Below are positions 10,101-20,741 of a stretch of DNA of 28,575 bases, in pieces. Below the pieces are notes generated by a model. It worked only from the letters and a program-made list of their open reading frames with translations. It was not told where the DNA came from and did not search any database. Positions within the stretch are counted from its first letter, which is position 1. Each line of letters begins with the position of its first letter. Origin of the DNA: Acanthaster planci (taxonomy: Eukaryota > Echinodermata > Asteroidea > Valvatida > Acanthasteridae); NCBI RefSeq assembly GCF_001949145.1, contig NW_019091429.1:1199339-1227913 (forward strand). The letters run 5' to 3'. The translations under genes were made by a program, and so were the position numbers.

Positions 10101-12751
10101 TAACAAGCCTGGTGTAAATCTAAATGTAAAACCAGATTTGTAAATCCCAATATGCAAAGATTATTTACCTGGCACCGTTGATTGGTTTGTAACTTGGCGG
10201 TTCACACCCACAGCGCACAGCAACCATAATGTGTACATTTGATATTGCCCAGCAAGGAATGTTTAATGGCCAGTTGTAGTCAGTTAGGACAGGGCCCTAT
10301 TTGTAATGCTTGACCAATCTAGATTGCATATGCAGCCTCGCATTCTGGACCGAAAGTGGTAGTTATCATGATGTCAATTGAATTTGCTAAAGTAAAACAC
10401 CTCAAACGGCCTAGACCACTAATGAAAAAGGGTGTATTTGTATGAGAACCTGTTACCACACGCCTGCTAAACTACGGTACATTATTTTGCTATTAACCAT
10501 TAGGGTCTTATTTTCCGGGATTGAACCAGATAAAGGTTCTACTAACACGCCTAGCATAGCTTTGCAAGCCCCCTGTAGCTGTTGCTACTCCTGCGTACTG
10601 TTGATTAGACTAAGTAGTGAAAGTTGTCGTCCAATAACTGATTAACAAGTCGAGGAATAAGCAAAGCATATGTATATGCTATTTATACGCAAGATTAGGT
10701 TAAATCGGACATTTGCTCTACTGCCGCGTTGCTTAGCATACTCTGTTGTGTCACAGTATTTTTGCACTCAATGTCAGGTATTAGTTACAGGAAGAGACTG
10801 GGGAAATGGATAATGCTAAATGAAAGGGTACAGGAAAAAACTTGCTTCAATGTTTAACGTTACAAGTACTTAGTTATCCTTCGCTTGGGCTTCCTGACAC
10901 ATTTCTTTTCTCATGTCAAAACTATTATTTCTGTATTTATTGGATTCTTTCTGCGAATGCTCGTAATTAGAGAAAGATTTAAAGAACACTGAAGTGTACT
11001 TGCAAATACATTCAGCTTGAATTTAGCAGTTTATTGTCCCCAAAATTATGTAGTGTCTGGTTAGTTGAAATCGAGTTTGTTTGTTGGTTTGTTGGGTTGT
11101 TTGTTGGTTTTTCCTTTACAGGAAATGATTTACTAGCTTGTGTACAGTACATTGACTGTACCCGGGTACCACCAATATCGACACTAAAACAGACTGGCCC
11201 TTCACTGTTTACTGTTAAAAACAGTTTTTCCCTGTTGATGTACACAAGATATAAGACCACCTCGGTTGTTTGGATCCCAAATGTAAATGTGCAATACAGA
11301 GATGACGGCATCAGAAAAAAAAGACTACCCGACCAAATGTATGATGGCCCAGGGGTATTCCTTTACTGTACCTATTACTGGTGTACCCTAAAGCACAATT
11401 ACACAAAAGCGGGATTTCAGACGGTCAAGTAAGTTTGGCTTTTTAAAATACTTTTTCCGTTTTGTAGAGTAAATATTGCAGTCGCTAGGAAATCCTAAAA
11501 AACAGTCTAATCCATTTTTATTTATTTTTCTCATCACGAAAACGTAGCAGAATGATTCCATAGCCCATCTTCCAACTTAAAAAATACTGGGTACTACCCC
11601 CCATTTCTGACCCACACAGGAGGGCTGCAGGAGGCCATTTATGCAGTACGATGTAACTAATTGAAAATCTTATGGTGGCTATTCTGAACCTGATGTAAGT
11701 CTAGGTCCAAGACCCACTAATCCTCCATTCTCCACAAGACCAACTAGTCCAATGACTTAACGGATCACAGCTGCAGCTTGCAGTAATATTTTTTTCTGCA
11801 CAAGGCCTGTATCTTTGAGACCAACAATCTATACCTGTATATGTCTGTAATTTAAACGCAATATATTAAGCAGAGTGCCACCCATCTGCTATACGTTGTA
11901 AAGCCTAGCACCCCCTCTCTTGTCAACGTCTTTGCCATTTATTTACTTAATTGTGGACACGAACTGGAGAAATGGAACAAAAAGATAACTTGCAAAACAT
12001 CATTAATCGAATCTATGGAAAGTGAGTCATCATTGTCAGAGGGCAAAACCTTCATTCTCTGCTGTCATCATGTACCTGTGAGAGACGATAACAACAGCTT
12101 TTGCCCAACATGCACAAGTCATTGGGATTTCGTTTTCGTTCGCTTTCGTTTTCCACACACCCCACTTGCCCATACATTTTCAATTTCATTTTCATGAACT
12201 AACACAAGCCTGTGTACTAAAATGTTACTATTATCACAAACAAGTGTAATGATAGTTAAGATGAGCAAGACTCATTTACATTTAATGGTGATATGATTTT
12301 TTTTGTAATTATTCAAATGATAGAAGAAATGTGTAATGGTTAAATTGACAACTACTATGTATTTCAGAAAAATAGTTTCAAAGTTAATTTTGTTTCATTA
12401 TCAAAGTTTAATTTATGGATAAAAATTTGTGGACTCCTAATCCAAGAGCATCAAAAGCAAATTAAAGAGCAGTTTGGTAATTTTCAAATGTAACTCAGAT
12501 GCCCCGAAAATGCAATAAAAAAGAAAAAAAAACATTCTCGAAGTTAAAACGAATAATGCCGTTGCTTACCTTTGGCGTATATCTCGTTATAAGATACCTT
12601 GGTGTCAGGACGACATAAGCATACTTCAACAAGGAACAGTACATTTATTCACAGTTTAATTAAAAGACTGTTGCATTGATATACTTTTAATTCGTCAGTT
12701 TAGACACTCTAATACACCAAACAGGGTCATTTGGTAGGAATTTCTCAGATA

Positions 12752-12960
12752 TAAAAGTGTGTTCCTAAAAAATGTAACTGAAGTTCAAAGGTCAGCTATG
12801 TCAAGAATTCGTGGTTGATCCTTTTGGAATGTTTGCTATAATACGAAGTAACTCATCAGCTTTAATTTGGCACCTTGCCTGCGTCAACATTGCCATGGAT
12901 CACAGAGTTAGGGTCCTTCGAAGAAGAAAGGTACGAAACCTACCTTTTCAAGGTTTTTGG
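12752..12960 (+). repeat. Left arm of a long inverted repeat (foldback element)
   Basis: This arm matches the reverse complement of 13395-13612 over about 200 bp. Shared pieces include GTGTGTTCCTAA, GTTCAAAGGTCAGCTATGTC, AACTCATCAGCTTT, GTCAACATTG, CAGAGTTAG and GTCCTTCGAAG. The two arms enclose a transposase remnant, as expected for a DNA transposon or foldback element with long terminal inverted repeats. The short ORF here (VRVLRR) also appears in the other arm and is a by-product of the repeat. Confidence 0.8.
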
Positions 12961-13063
12961 ATGGTAAGGAACGAAAACAACTTTTTGTATTAATGTTTGT
13001 TTTGTTGGTTTGTTTTTCACACTAAGTTTTAATGAAATTCTATTCCCCCTGTTAACATTTGCA

Positions 13064-13086
13064 AGCGATTGTAATTTACAATCGCT
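13064..13086. repeat. 23-bp perfect inverted repeat
   Basis: AGCGATTGTAA, one T, then TTACAATCGCT: perfect 11-bp arms around a single base. It lies between the left arm of the foldback element and the stop codon of the transposase remnant. It could be a transposase binding site, the fused ends of a nested insertion, or a cruciform-forming spacer. Confidence 0.8.
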
Positions 13087-13114
13087 GGTGAGCACATCAT
13101 TTAGCCCTTACGTT

Positions 13115-13359
13115 TTATGGACAAACACCTTCGACGTGTCCACCTCCCCTGTCGACACAACGCTGTGAACGACGCTGAATGTCTCGCATTGTTCTTCTAA
13201 CCATCGCAGGATCGTGGCGAAGAACATCCGTCTCATGCTGAATACGCACCAGCAAGTCATCCGGATCACGTGGTGGGGATGTGTATACGCTGCTCTTTAG
13301 GTATTCCCGGTGGAAAAAGTCACAGGTGTCCAGTCAGGAGATGGTGGAGGCCACTCCAC
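13115..13359 (-). pseudogene. Tc1/mariner-like (DDE_3) transposase C-terminal remnant
   Basis: On the minus strand VEWPPPSPDWTP is followed, after a one-base frame change near 13322, by DFFHREYLKSSVYTSPPRD. The tail contains VRRTMRDIQRRSQRCVDRGG and ends GHVEGVCP with a TAA at 13117-13115. WPPxSPDxTPxDFF and the C-terminal RCV(D)xGGGHVEG pattern are typical of IS630/Tc1/mariner-related transposases; the Asp after SP is the catalytic-core landmark. Only about 80 codons remain. The rest of the gene appears to be deleted between here and the right inverted repeat. Subfamily is not determined. Confidence 0.75.
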
Positions 13360-13394
13360 CTAATGATTGAGGGCTATTATGCGTTGGCCATATA

Positions 13395-13612
13395 GTTAAA
13401 ACCGAAGCTTAAAAAGAGTAGGTTTTGTACCCTTCACCTTCGAAGGACTCTAACTCTGCGATCCGTAACAATGTTGACCCAAGTATTGTGTGAAATCAAA
13501 GCTGATGAGTTATTTTGCATTGTAGTGAACATTCCACAATAAAACAAACACGTATTCTTGACATAGCTGACCTTTGAACCTCGGTTACCTTTCCTTAGGA
13601 ACACACTGAGTA
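13395..13612 (-). repeat. Right arm of the long inverted repeat
   Basis: This is the reverse-complement partner of 12752-12960, differing by scattered substitutions and small indels. With the left arm it defines an element of about 860 bp that is non-autonomous apart from the transposase fragment. I could not define a target-site duplication by eye. Confidence 0.8.
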
Positions 13613-14476
13613 GATCAAAGAGTAGATGTAATTGTCTTGCTAGCCTACAGAACAATCATATTGAAAGAAAGGAAATAAAATAATACCTGCTAAACTAAGC
13701 CGACTAGCATCTATTTTTAACACGAAAGCTTGAGTCATGGTGAATGTTGTCAAATATGGAAATACCACATAAATTACCAAACTCTTCGGTAGCCAAACAA
13801 ATGATGCTGATGATGACCGCTGCTTTTGGATACGATTGAGCTCCCATATTCTGAAAGCTTTGTCAAGTTCATTTGAAACATTTTTAATTGACAAAGTTTT
13901 CAATCTGTTAAAAATTGCGAAAGTCAGAAATGTATTAATGAAACTTTCTGACACATAAATATTGGCTCCCCGGTGTGGCAGTTCCTAACATAAACATGCA
14001 AAGTGCATATAGGATTGGAGTGTAAGGTTTTCTCTTTTAACAAGTTGTTTTCAAATCGGAAGAGATCCCACCTGGCTTGTTTCCTCGTTCTAAAAAAAGC
14101 TGATAATTATAGTATTATATATTAATATTTATTAATTATAGTACTATAGAGTGCAGTTCTACTCAAGGTTCCGATTCAGATTCTAGACTAATCCGAGGAG
14201 ACGCCATACTGCGGTGGCGTCCCGCTCACACCCACATTCCGTCTTGAGACGCCCGCGCTTTTAGCAAATCGCGACATCCTATTGGTCATTGTGGCATTTC
14301 ACGCGCGCGTGTTACATATTTACTCACGTTGTGCCAAAGCAGTAATGGCTTCTAATTCTTGTTCTTGAATTACACTATAACATATACTTTAGTTATAACA
14401 ATTGCAGAATTATCTTTCTCTTTCTCCATTTTGCTTTCCTAAGTTGACATATTTATTATTTTTATTCTTTTTGCAG

Positions 14477-15286
14477 ATGCAAATCTGTTTCCTCATTGTC
14501 ACTTCGATCGCCATCCTGCTGGCTAACTCTATCAAACTCCGAGCTACCACTACCAGGCCGGCTTTTGCAGACGGTCATGGTCCTGGGTCTCAGGTTTGTC
14601 CAATGTGCTGCCAGGGACCTGCTGGAACACCCGGAATCCCGGGCCTACCAGGAAATCAGGGTCAGTATGGACCTGCAGGGCTAAAGGGCAATGCTGGGGT
14701 CAAGGGTCAGAAGGGTGAAATTGGTCCGACTGCCCCTGTTGGAAACCCTGGCCCCAAAGGGGACGACGGAATTGGCCTGCCTGGTAAGGTAGGTCCAAGG
14801 GGTCCACCTGGTTTAGTTGGAGCCATTGGGGAATCAGGGGTCAAAGGTGAAAAGGGAGACGCCGGGGAGACTTCCAAAAACTCTGCTCAGAGGAGAGCAT
14901 TCACTGTGAGGCGCATAACTGACTCAGATACATCAACAAGTCACACCACCCACTTGCCCTTCGATGAGGTCGAGACGCTTCTGCCGGGTACCAGCTTCAA
15001 TCTTGCAACCGGAACATTTACATGTAATATGCCAGGTACCTACGTGTTCACGTTTTCTGTTAACAAAGAGCCCTCCTTCCACCTCTGGGTTCATCTTAGG
15101 AAAAACAACGACGCGGTTATCTCAGGCGGTAGCAATGACTCAGGTTCATATGAGCAGGTATCTGGGAGCGCAGTGCTAGATCTGCAGCAAGGAGACTCAG
15201 TGTATTTGACCATGAGTGGTAGGGCTAACAGTGGTTCACCCTACCATTACACCTCATTTAGCGGCTTTCTCCTTTACTCCGAATAA
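14477..15286 (+). CDS. Secreted collagen-C1q domain protein (C1q/TNF-related type)
   Basis: 269-residue secreted protein, probably a trimer-forming lectin-like or innate-immune recognition molecule. ATG 14477 was chosen because it sits directly after the acceptor CTTTTTGCAG; the longer open frame upstream starts with TTG and is intronic. Residues 1-18 form a hydrophobic signal peptide (MQICFLIVTSIAILLA). CPMCC (41-45) is a likely inter-chain disulfide cluster. Residues 47-132 are collagen Gly-X-Y triplets with two flaws: Ala at 86 in place of Gly, and a short triplet at 98-99. Residues 141-269 form a C1q domain, with AFTVRR at its start, GTFTCNMPGTYVFTFSV in the middle, and YTSFSGFLLYSE at the end. 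Length and order match animal C1q/TNF-related proteins. The coding sequence lies in one exon; no downstream exon is needed. A tandem paralogue seems to begin at the right edge of the window. Confidence 0.9.
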   Translation: MQICFLIVTSIAILLANSIKLRATTTRPAFADGHGPGSQVCPMCCQGPAGTPGIPGLPGNQGQYGPAGLKGNAGVKGQKGEIGPTAPVGNPGPKGDDGIGLPGKVGPRGPPGLVGAIGESGVKGEKGDAGETSKNSAQRRAFTVRRITDSDTSTSHTTHLPFDEVETLLPGTSFNLATGTFTCNMPGTYVFTFSVNKEPSFHLWVHLRKNNDAVISGGSNDSGSYEQVSGSAVLDLQQGDSVYLTMSGRANSGSPYHYTSFSGFLLYSE

Positions 15287-15360
15287 ACAACCACACAATA
15301 ATTATACACAACTTTGTTCTTTTTGGGTTTTGTTTGGTTATTTGTTTTATTCTGTTTTAT
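15282..15360 (+). terminator. Polyadenylation signal overlapping the C1q stop codon, with U/GU-rich downstream element
   Basis: GAATAAAC places the stop TAA (15284-15286) within AATAAA (15282-15287). CA-rich sequence (15290-15312) follows, then a T/GT-rich tract at 15312-15360 that fits a downstream processing element. I saw no other AATAAA or ATTAAA in the next 400 bases. If this signal is used, the 3' UTR is only a few tens of bases. Confidence 0.5.
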
Positions 15361-15984
15361 TCCTCAAGGACAAATGTGTATTACCTAAAAGATGTCTTTT
15401 AAGACTAATTGAAATGATTGTACCTCTCCCATACAATGCCATATGTTTAGAACATGTTTATCCATTTTTAGCTGCTTCAGCTACACTGCCATAGCAGCTA
15501 TTGTTTTCGTTCTGTGGTTTGCGATGTTGAAGTATAAGACACTTCTCAAGAAACAGCAACATAAACTCCTCAAAATGCCTTTCTTTTTCTACACTTCTAG
15601 CAATAAGCAGTCCTACAGGTGGTCTTCAGCGGTTTTGGGAGAAAATATTGTGGTTAAAAGGGCGAAAAGTGCGTGATCGCGCAATACTCATTTATACACT
15701 TCAATGCTCCTGGTGGCCCGATGGGGTTTAGGGTGATTCCTCTCCAAAGTACACAAGTTGGTGATAATAGGACCAAGAGAGACATGGTTTAGGTTATGAA
15801 ACCAGACTGGAAAAAAATGATTAAGAAAAAATCCAGTTTTTAACAATAACCAGTTTTCAGGTGTTTTTCGTTTCAGTAATCTTTCCACCATAACACTTTG
15901 GGACTTAAGTAAGAGTGATTGCTCTGAAACTTTGCAAATATATATTGACCACCAGCAAAGTATGGCCCTAAAAGAGATCTGTTA
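15361..15984. other. No gene recognised
   Basis: Downstream flank of the C1q gene. Only short chance ORFs on both strands, with no domain or splice context. Confidence 0.6.
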
Positions 15985-16402
15985 TGATGACGTCATCACA
16001 TGTCACCTGACAAACCCTCAAACTTGAATTCTTTTCGGGCTTGTATCTCTAACATTTCTCCCAGTGTTTTTAAATTTTCCACGAAAAAAAATTGTGTGAA
16101 CATTTGGGTTACGTCATGATGACGTCACCACCTAATTTTGACGATTTTTCATTTTTGTCATTTTGACCTTCTTTGTGACAGATCTCCTGACACAAACAAT
16201 TTTTTCTCGAATTTTTTTGTAGACCTCCAGTACGTTTTAGATATCTATTTGTTGCAAAATCTGATAAAGTCATGATGACGTCACCAAAATGTACGGTTTT
16301 TAATTCTACATATTAGGCAGTGTCTAGTCTTTGTGAAATTAACTCAGTCAACCCCTGACTGACTTCAACAGTCAACCCTTGAAGTGACATCATCATGACC
16401 TC
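15985..16402. repeat. Ladder of CRE-like palindromes
   Basis: TGACGTCA occurs at 15988-15995 (within the 14-bp perfect palindrome TGATGACGTCATCA), 16120-16127 and 16276-16283. Degenerate versions (TGACATCA, TGACCTCA) lie at 16385 and 16396. Two sites share the 18-mer GTCATGATGACGTCACCA exactly (16113-16130, 16269-16286). Spacings are 132, 156 and about 120 bases. The sequences between are loosely similar (T-rich ATTTTT...GAC), which suggests an old interspersed or tandem repeat with a built-in CREB/ATF-type site rather than a tuned enhancer. Confidence 0.75.
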
Positions 16403-18650
16403 ATTCGTTGATTTTTTATCAGTTTTTCAAGATGTTTATGTATATGGATTTGCATGCATACCACTACTATCTTCCTGTCATAATTTCTGTAACTTAATTA
16501 AGTCCAATTACTTCCAAATTATGCCGAAAAATTCACCAATTTCAGAAATATGTGCAGATTGGCACAATATGTACATAAGAGCCAAGTATGAATTAAACTA
16601 ATAGCGTTATTTATGCCTAACTAGTAAGATCGTCTGCATGCTACACATGCACCACACTTGCAGCCATTACCGGGGCACAAGTCAGGAAGTGCCCTGTGTC
16701 CTGCACTTCGTGCACGCTCCAGCTTCTGCGGTCCGAGAAAAAAAGAAGGACTTGCCCGATAACTGAGACTGTGGGAATCACAATTTTTTTCTAGGAATTA
16801 AATGGCTCAAAAAACAAACAAACAATGCTTAGAAAAAGCTCTGAATCCAAAACAGCTCTGAGGTTGTTCACAACCACATTCCTTTGGACTTGCGGTCTTG
16901 ATTTTCCACCGGATCTGTAGCACCGTGAATGAATAAATCATACGGTGTTGAGTGAATAGGACACTGCTGATATTTGGCCCACTTCCTTTGCCATCTGCGT
17001 TTTGTTTACAGAAAAATATTTCCCCCGTCTTTCACAAATATCAAAAGTGGATTTCTGGCCATTTAATAAAATACACTTAACTACACAATCATTGAGTTGA
17101 TATAGAAAAAAAAATTAATCTTGACTTTGACAAGAAGCAGGTGATCTCGGGGAAGTCTAAACCGTGGTTTTTATTTTCAAAAACGGATCAATGGTTTGCT
17201 CGAAATTCTTTTAAGCCAAGTTGTAGGTTATCGGTATCACTGTCAAATTTAAGAAACTTATAAGAAATAGAATCAGCCCGAATCCAAATTGAAACTGTAA
17301 CCACTATGGAAATTATCAAAATAATAAATTGGCATTATTTTTCAATATCAATATCTAACAAACCGAAATTAACATTTACGACCAGAATTTATACGCATAA
17401 AAGGTTCTAGAGTACCCAAGTCACTTTATGCAGTTTGTCTGATTTTAGTAGACTGAAACCTCGTTGTTTAGTTTTCGCTCAACAGTTGAACGCATTATGG
17501 GTTATTATAATTTGTCATTAAAATGCTGTAGACGTGTCGGGAAAAACTGTCAGCGTGCAGCAGTGTGTGTTGTTTAAGTCTGCTGTGAAAACGTAGTGTT
17601 CTTAAGCATAGGAGACCAGATTGGAACATCAAGGAAGGTTTTTTCAGAGGATTATTTTTCAAATCATGTTTGGTAGAAAGAACATGTTTTCGTGCCCTGC
17701 AGTGGTGGCACTCGTCAGTTGCGCATACGTTGGCTAAAAGTGAACCGTGGCTAATTTGCTGAGGGTTTTAAGTGGGGTAGAGTTTAGTATCATTACTGGT
17801 TTGATCCAACCAGTGGTGTAGCAAATATACTGTGAGGAATTAAGCCATTTGATTGGGCTGGGTTATTTTTAATTAGTTCTTGTAGTAGTGAGAGCAATTT
17901 GTTTAGAGAAAATAAGGTGGTGGTGCTGGTGCTTTAAGCACCCACGATTGCTAAATGACTCTGTAGTAAGAAGGTACTCATTGCAGAAAACTAATTTTCA
18001 AAGACCAAGATATATAGTTGTTTCAAGTTGGAAACTTAAAATGCCTGGAGCCGTGCTTGAAAGCTGGCTTCTAAATTTTGCTGGACTGCAAGGTTTAGCT
18101 TTTCTTTCAAACAGATTATCCATTTTTTTCTGTAAGCAGAATCGTCATTCCCATAGAGATAAAGTGCTAATATTTGTTTCTAAAGTTCTGGTGTTTCCAT
18201 TTGAACTATTCAATTAAAAACATCTTTGCTGAAGCTTGCCCCTTTAATCCACAAGGTGCCACGGAAAATCAGTTAAAAACAGATTGTGCTAGAATTGTGT
18301 ACGATTTTTCCAAGTTGATGACAACGGGATAGTTTGAATTTGTATTTGTTTTATGCAACCTTATTTGAAAACTTGATATCAATAAATGACTTACACTCCT
18401 TATTAGGCATTTTTGAAACATCAACTCGCCAATGATGTTTTTTAAGAGGCACCCTATTGTTAAAAGTACGTCATCTGTGTTAATATATTACTGTTAAAGT
18501 TTTAGTAAACTTGAGTAAAGAGGACAAAACAATTTCCCCAAATGCCTGGACATGTTAATGCAGTTATATTCAATATCGTCTTGTGAAAGCTTCATATATG
18601 TTATTAGGGATTAGCATTGCAGAAAAACCTGTAAAAGCTGCTAAAAGGAG
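16403..18650. other. No gene recognised
   Basis: AT-rich intergenic DNA between the two C1q gene units. The largest open frame (17888-18217) starts with GTG, has no recognisable motif and is taken as chance. Confidence 0.6.
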
Positions 18651-20565
18651 GATTTCTACCGGGTTCTAGCATTTACTTTTCATTTTGGGCAGTTTTGCCC
18701 CAAACGGTCAGCAAATTAACGCCATTCTTGCGTGAAGCACGTTGTCTGAGTAAACTTTGACTGTGATTATTCTTTGTCGCAAGTGCAAATAGAGCTACAA
18801 AATTGCTTCAGTTTTTATGTTAAACAGGATTTTTTTTCTGTGTGGCAATGAACTTTCCAAGGAAGTGTTGCAGAGAGGGCGCCCTTTTACCTAGCTGGTT
18901 AACGAACGACGGAGGAACGCGAATATTGCTGTAGTGTCATAACCAACAAGATAGCCCCCGGACCGTTCGACCAAATATAGGGTGGTTCTGCTCAGTACCT
19001 TCAAGAAAGTGGTCACTGCAATGAAAAATGAGGAAAGGTGTAGCCACTTTGTCCCTCCCCTAATCTCTCATCTGCCTTTGAAAGGGGAAAAATTTTGTAA
19101 ATCCATTTTCACCTACCTAAACATGAACTGATATAAATATGTGCTCAATAAAATGGGTACCACATATTTTAAACTAGGATGGATGGGAAGTGAAAAGCAA
19201 AGAGCAGTAGATGAGTTCTTTCAATACTCTCCCTGTAGATTTGAATTAATCAACCTACCACTGTACAAATCGACCGATACCTACTTGGATTTGTCACGTT
19301 GGTTTTTTGAGCACCTTTAGGTTCCTTGTGCTTCCTCTCAGCATTTCCCTACATAGAACTAACAGGGTGAGTGAACTACAGGAGGCTTGTTCGACGGCGT
19401 GGTTCCTTCCTCAATGACTGCTCGGAGTTAAAACGACAAGTGAGGGATAAGGAGTAGTTTTCTGGCCTTACCAGGCATGGCGTCATGGGTCCCCCCCCCG
19501 AGGAAAATCTGTGCATCCAATGCGCTGTTCCACCTCTAAAGAGAACGAATAACAACAATAGTAATAGAAACGCCAGCAACCGGGTTGGGCCTATTATCTC
19601 CACAGTGCTACACAAAACCTGTCCGCTTTTCGTTATTGTTCTAACTGACCACAATAAATGAATACGCTGTGTATGCGCTACCGATATCAATTGTGTTCCC
19701 ATGTGTGAAGGAAATACCTGCCATAGCAAGCGTGAATCAACTTCCTCTATTACTTCCGGGAGAGGTCAGCAGGTCAGTTCATTGCAGTTTTGTGGGCAAT
19801 GTTAAGAGTCATGGAGTTCTGGTTAGTGTCACAATTTAGTTCCAAATGAACATAAATGTTTTAGCATTTTTAAAAAACAAATCAATACAATATAATTACG
19901 TCGTTTATTTGATACAATGAAGAACACCGGAGTGAGGGCGCAGTTTATAAAGTAAAAGATGCCGATAGCTTGTCATATGTTTGTTACTTGAGGCGACCCA
20001 ATAATTTGACGTGTCAGTCTACACGTTGTAGTAGAGACAGCATTAAAATAAATACATGCCTATTAAAATTTTGGCTCAGCAACTGACTTTGTGCACTACC
20101 CATTGATGCCTGCATTATATACAATCGTATTAAGAAAACAAACCTTCTTTGTCAAAGGAGATGTTAGAAATCTAAAATCCAAGGCCTTTATTATTTAAAT
20201 TTACAAACGGGAACCACTTTGTTCCACTTTGTACAACACTCAATGAATCATTCACAGTTTCTATGCGTCATGTTTTATTCACCAGTCAGATGTCATCACC
20301 AAAAACAAGTCAGTGATTCGATAGAGTTGCTGTTACTAATACTACTCCCTTGGTCCATCCCAAAAGAACATGTTTTATTAATGCATCACATACATCTATT
20401 TTATATCTAACAATAAGACCTGGTCATTTCAAAGTGTCGGTGATCCAAGCTTCAATTAGATCACTACCCACAAAGTCCGTACCAACATTGCATGAACATA
20501 ACTTATAGGTATATGTCACTGTATAAGGTCAGTCAGTGATGTGTGTGAGTGACAGCGCACACTGG

Positions 20566-20628
20566 CCAATCACAAACCAGGCCAAGCTCAGCAGTCACGG
20601 TTCAGGAACTTGCTGGCCAGTTTAAAGG
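20566..20628 (+). promoter_or_regulatory. Core promoter of a second, paralogous gene
   Basis: GGCCAATCAC (CCAAT 20566-20570) is followed 56 bases later by TTTAAAGGCACG (20621-20632), then GCGGCCGCGTTGCTCCT...AGAACGA. The same blocks appear in copy A at 6931 and 6986 with the same spacing. The conservation of element spacing against a background of indels suggests selection on a promoter. Confidence 0.5.
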
Positions 20629-20645
20629 CACGAGCGGCCGCGTTG

Positions 20646-20741
20646 CTCCTCAGAACGACCACCGTTATCTTCAGTTCTAAGTGGTTCACCGAGGCAGCAG
20701 ATTAATTCACTCAGGAAGAAGACTGCCATCAACATTACAAG
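20646..20741 (+). other. 5' untranslated exon of the second paralogue (predicted)
   Basis: The exon ends at CAAG|GTAAGT (GT at 20742-20743), 120 bases after the TTAAAGG box, against 123 in copy A. I saw no ATG in the predicted exon, which fits an untranslated leader. Its start is estimated only. Confidence 0.45.

Larger units (their letters stand above)
7109..14476 (+). other. Proposed intron 1 of the collagen-C1q gene
   Basis: The proposed 7.4-kb intron is bounded by GTAAGT at 7109 and by a pyrimidine-rich tract ending TTCTTTTTGCAG at 14476. Inside are the rest of duplication copy A, ordinary AT-rich DNA from 9760 to 12750 with no recognisable gene, and the foldback/transposase element at 12752-13612. 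From 13613 to 14476 there is an AT-rich direct repeat (TAATTATAGTA, near 14105-14150) and the palindrome ACGCGCGCGT (14301-14310). An alternative is a second, nearer 5' exon, for example one driven from the ATTGG-containing block near 14280. Confidence 0.4.

Noticed and set aside
11034-11432. 132-codon plus-strand ORF overlapping a 99-codon minus ORF
   Set aside because: Starts at GTG or TTG-type codons, begins in a GTTT simple repeat, has no recognisable motif, and both strands are equally open.
14402-14476. N-terminal extension of the C1q open frame
   Set aside because: It starts with TTG and runs through the polypyrimidine tract and CAG of a strong splice acceptor, so it is intron.
19489-19499. 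Run of Cs (G-quadruplex-like on the minus strand)
   Set aside because: A single homopolymer run without further G-tracts nearby is not enough.
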